Assembly: GCA_964475145.1 (NCBI GenBank)
Contig: CAYYVK010000018.1
Coordinates: 1-14,285 of the forward strand
Direction: 5' to 3'
Length of the DNA stretch: 14,285 nt
Source: CAYYVK01 sp964475145
GTDB lineage: Archaea > Aenigmatarchaeota > Aenigmatarchaeia > CG10238-14 > SCSR01
Both the position numbers and the translations under genes were made by a program. This document shows, piece by piece, positions 11,840-14,285 of this stretch. Below the pieces are notes generated by a model. It saw only the letters and a list, made by a program, of their open reading frames with translations. It was not told the DNA's origin and searched no databases. How positions within the stretch are numbered: the first letter of the stretch is position 1; each line of letters opens with the position of its first letter.

Positions 11840-13008
11840 CTAAGAACCTCCTCATAAACTTTTAGAGTCTGCTCAGCAACTTTGTCCCAAGTGAAAACTT
11901 CTTCGGCAGCTCTTCTTCCGTTCGTGCCCATCCACCTAGCATGCTCAGGGTTCCTTAAAATCTCTTTTATTCCCCATGCAATAGAATTTGGAGCCTGATA
12001 GACTCTATACCCAGTAACATCATGCCATATAAGCTCGCCAGCCCCTGTCCCATGAGTTGCTATGACAGGCTTGTAACAGCTCCATGCTTCAAGAACTACT
12101 ATACCAAAAGGCTCATTTCTGCTTGGAACTACTACGCATTCAGCAGCCTTCATAAGCTTTGTCTTTTCTTCGTCTGAAATGTAACCAGTAAACCTAACAG
12201 CATGTTGGACCCCAAGCTCCCATGCCCTACGCTCAAGCTGACTTTTCATGTACCCATCTCCAACAAAAACAAACTTTGCGTTTGGGAAATCTTTTAGCAC
12301 GTCAGGAACAGCTTCTAAAAGCAAGTCTGGCCCTTTCTGAGTAGTCATTCTTCCGACAAAAACTATTAAAGGATCGTACACACCAAAACCGTACCTCGAT
12401 TTTACATCCTTCCATGCATCTATAAAACCATCAAACTTCTTTGCCCAAACACCATTTGGTACTATTCTAATCTTCCAGTCTGGAACTCTATGGAGTTGCA
12501 TCACTTCGTTCTTCATCGCATTTGAGCACACGATTACCCTATCAGCAATGTATGTTCCAAACCATTCTATGTTGAGTATATCCTTTGCACCACCATCATG
12601 AAAACGATTGCCGTCTCTACCATACTGTGTAGAATGCATGGTAAATATAACTTTTTTGTTTCTTGCTTGCTTTATCTCGTTCAAGGCGGTAACAACATGC
12701 CAATCATGTCCATGGATTATGTCAAAGTGTCCTGCTACATTTTCTGTCTCAAAAAAATAATGTGCCATAGACTTGCTCATGTTGTTTGTCATCTCATAGA
12801 TGAAGTTAGAGTTGAAAGCAAAAGGACATCTGTGATAATGCACGCCATCTATCACTTCGTATATCTTTTGATTGTTCCCTATTCTAGTAAAAACATGAAC
12901 TTCGTTTCCTTTTCTCTGCAAGGCTGCAGCAAGCTCAGTAACATGAACAGAAATGCCTCCAACAACAATAGAGTGTAAAGACTCCCATGAAAAGAGCGCT
13001 ATACGCAT
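11836..13008 (-). CDS. GT4 glycogen-synthase-type glycosyltransferase
   Basis: Retaining GT-B enzyme of 390 residues, probably an elongating alpha-1,4-glucan synthase using NDP-glucose. N-terminal domain: SIVVGGISVHV (glycines 17-18), HGHDWHV (99-105), and MHSTQYGRDGN (124-134), a phrase characteristic of archaeal glycogen-synthase-like GT4 proteins. C-terminal domain: FVGRMTTQKG (Arg220, Lys225) and the EX7E motif EPFGIVVLE (Glu299 and Glu307). It is homologous to the GT4 at 5834-7078, including the conserved phrase AWGIKE near the C-terminus, but the N-terminal acceptor domains differ. It lies downstream of the GH57 gene behind its own TATA box, with the zinc-ribbon gene overlapping its stop by 4 bp. 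Its base composition seems richer in G+C than the genes left of the gap. Confidence 0.9.
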   Translation of the reverse strand: MRIALFSWESLHSIVVGGISVHVTELAAALQRKGNEVHVFTRIGNNQKIYEVIDGVHYHRCPFAFNSNFIYEMTNNMSKSMAHYFFETENVAGHFDIIHGHDWHVVTALNEIKQARNKKVIFTMHSTQYGRDGNRFHDGGAKDILNIEWFGTYIADRVIVCSNAMKNEVMQLHRVPDWKIRIVPNGVWAKKFDGFIDAWKDVKSRYGFGVYDPLIVFVGRMTTQKGPDLLLEAVPDVLKDFPNAKFVFVGDGYMKSQLERRAWELGVQHAVRFTGYISDEEKTKLMKAAECVVVPSRNEPFGIVVLEAWSCYKPVIATHGTGAGELIWHDVTGYRVYQAPNSIAWGIKEILRNPEHARWMGTNGRRAAEEVFTWDKVAEQTLKVYEEVLR

Positions 13009-13040
13009 CTACAACACTTATTTAAATTCTACCGATTATA

Positions 13041-13050
13041 CTTATAAAAC
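13041..13050 (-). promoter_or_regulatory. TATA box for the GT4/zinc-ribbon unit
   Basis: On the minus strand the 42-bp gap between the GH57 stop and the GT4 start begins with gttttataag, a good archaeal TATA match. Its centre is about 37 bp from the GT4 ATG at 13008, predicting transcription from around 13019 with a leader of roughly 11 bases. It implies that the GT4 can be expressed separately from the GH57 gene. Confidence 0.55.
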
Positions 13051-14268
13051 TTACTCTCCAAGCTTTTTAAATCTTTCTAAAACTGCTTCTATAGTCCTTT
13101 CTCCCTGGTTAAACCAGAAATCAGTCCCCCAGTAGTTGTAACAACTTGTCTCAGCTATCAAAAACAATTTTTTTGTTTTCTCGTCTACAGCATGGAAAGA
13201 ATGAAATTTTTCACTCAACTCATAAAGCCTTTTTATCATCCTTTCTCTTCTGCTGCCTTCTACCCAGAGGGTATGCCCATCTATCCAAGAAGCGCCTAAA
13301 CTTTTCAGCTTTATTTCTTCCAACTCTTCTGGATAAAATTTTTCCAAAAATTCTGAAATTAGCATAGATCCGATCTTTTCATCAACCTTTTCTTCAAAAA
13401 ACTTTTTATAAAACTGTGGGAAGAACTCGTTCATCATCACATTCCCGTTCTCCCCGTCAGAAGCAGTGATAACAAGAGCAGGCCTTTCATCAGCTAGCTT
13501 TCCAGCCTCTAAACACTTTGAATAAACTTCTTCAGCGCTCATACCTGCCTGTTGGTCAAGAAAATAAGTAGGAGCTCTAAACACTACTTTTATCTCCTCT
13601 CCGCCACAAGAAACTCTCCACGGCTTAATTATCGTTTCTATTCTTTGTGTATAGGACATTCTTTCATACCCTTCTACTGCCTGCAAAGGAAGTATACACC
13701 ACTCGTACCCTTGCTCGCGCAGAACTCTTATCAGCTCTTTTAAGTTCTCTTCATGCTTAGGCACACCCATCTCAGGCAACCAAAAGCCTTTTACCCTTTT
13801 TAGCGCATTTTCACCAAACAAGCAACTAAAAACGTTCCTCCACTCTTCTACTTGGAGAGCATAATCTTCCTTTGGTATTACTGGAAAGTATGAATGGGCG
13901 TAAGCTGTTCCTGCAAACTCTATACACTCTGGATACCTTTTTAAAACTTTTTTATAGTAAGCTATCACACCACCAACTTTTTCACCACCAACCTCCACTT
14001 TATCCAAGAACCCTCTTTCTTCCAACTCTTGTAAAGATTCTAGCAGTATTCCTGAAAAGTCTAATGCTATCCTAGGCTCATACCCACTTTTCTTCAGCAT
14101 TTCTACGTACTTAGCAGGATTTTTGTAAGCTCTTGCTATCAGCCTGCCGTCCCAGCTTTCTCTGGAATCAGAAGAAAGTATCATTTTTTCTAGGTTGCTT
14201 ACGAGCTTATCGTCAAGCCAGATCAAGGGCTGGTGCATGTGCAACCAAGGAAGAAAAACAGCTTGCAT
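13051..14268 (-). CDS. GH57 alpha-glucan-active glycoside hydrolase/transferase
   Basis: Retaining GH57 enzyme of 405 residues acting on alpha-glucans (amylase, 4-alpha-glucanotransferase or related). Conserved regions in order: HMHQP (10-14), EFAGTAYAHSYFPVI (117-131), GFWLPEMG (161-168; Glu166 fits the nucleophile), TASDGENGNVMMNEFF (268-283; Asp271 fits the acid/base) and, near the C-terminus, SCYNYWGTDFWF. The ATG at 14268 lies immediately before the first family strand, as in relatives; the frame stays open for the few remaining bases of the window, but no better start is visible. The enzyme is short, with little beyond the catalytic barrel and helical region. It has no signal peptide, so it is cytosolic. 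It sits 42 bp upstream of the glycogen-synthase-like GT4, a pairing expected for polymer synthesis and remodelling. Confidence 0.9.
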   Translation of the reverse strand: MQAVFLPWLHMHQPLIWLDDKLVSNLEKMILSSDSRESWDGRLIARAYKNPAKYVEMLKKSGYEPRIALDFSGILLESLQELEERGFLDKVEVGGEKVGGVIAYYKKVLKRYPECIEFAGTAYAHSYFPVIPKEDYALQVEEWRNVFSCLFGENALKRVKGFWLPEMGVPKHEENLKELIRVLREQGYEWCILPLQAVEGYERMSYTQRIETIIKPWRVSCGGEEIKVVFRAPTYFLDQQAGMSAEEVYSKCLEAGKLADERPALVITASDGENGNVMMNEFFPQFYKKFFEEKVDEKIGSMLISEFLEKFYPEELEEIKLKSLGASWIDGHTLWVEGSRRERMIKRLYELSEKFHSFHAVDEKTKKLFLIAETSCYNYWGTDFWFNQGERTIEAVLERFKKLGE

Positions 14269-14285
14269 ATATTTATTGAATGGTC

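Noticed and set aside
12598..12978. 126-codon plus-strand open frame opposite the second GT4
   Set aside because: It is antisense to a conserved GT4 N-terminal domain, has no ribosome site and no recognisable features.

Overview
The window looks archaeal and AT-rich. The evidence is a DUF63 membrane protein, canonical archaeal TATA boxes at least twice, near-leaderless starts alongside clear Shine-Dalgarno starts, a GT4-type glycogen-synthase-like enzyme beside GH57 and GH15 enzymes, and tandem MinD-like ATPases. I see no signal peptides and no RNA genes, CRISPR arrays or insertion sequences. A small-genome archaeon (DPANN-like) would fit the compact proteins and packing, but I cannot fix the lineage from the sequence alone.

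Layout. (1) Positions 1-1138, plus strand: a winged-helix protein whose frame runs off the left edge, then a DUF63 multi-pass membrane protein. (2) 1145-4233, plus strand: after a clear TATA box, a tight run of CPFC thioredoxin/glutaredoxin-like protein, thioredoxin reductase, a short glutamate dehydrogenase and NAD kinase. This reads as an NADP(H)-centred redox and nitrogen operon. (3) 4234-8097, minus strand: a four-gene operon read leftwards, GalT-like nucleotidyltransferase, GT4 glycosyltransferase and two tandem MinD/ParA-type ATPases, with junctions of -4, +11 and +2 bp. It meets the NAD kinase gene with back-to-back stop codons. (4) 8121-11513, plus strand: divergent from (3) across only 23 bp, a phosphohexomutase, a PfkB sugar kinase and a compact GH15 glucoamylase, with overlapping genes. 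(5) 11540-11639: a run of exactly 100 N, so this join is a scaffold gap of unknown true length. A perfect 16-bp palindrome lies just before it. (6) 11640-14268, minus strand: GH57 glycosidase, then (after its own TATA box) a second GT4 glycogen-synthase-like enzyme and a zinc-ribbon protein that runs into the gap.

How the genes work together. Blocks 3, 4 and 6 form a coherent intracellular alpha-glucan (glycogen-like) set: sugar-phosphate interconversion (phosphohexomutase), sugar-nucleotide turnover (GalT-like), polymer synthesis (two GT4 enzymes), remodelling or breakdown (GH57, GH15), and re-phosphorylation of a released sugar (PfkB). The most interesting feature is that two MinD-like positioning ATPases sit inside the polymer-synthesis operon. 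They share a 38-nt perfectly identical P-loop segment although the rest of the proteins has diverged. A role in placing or segregating polyglucan granules or their enzymes is an inference, not something the sequence proves.
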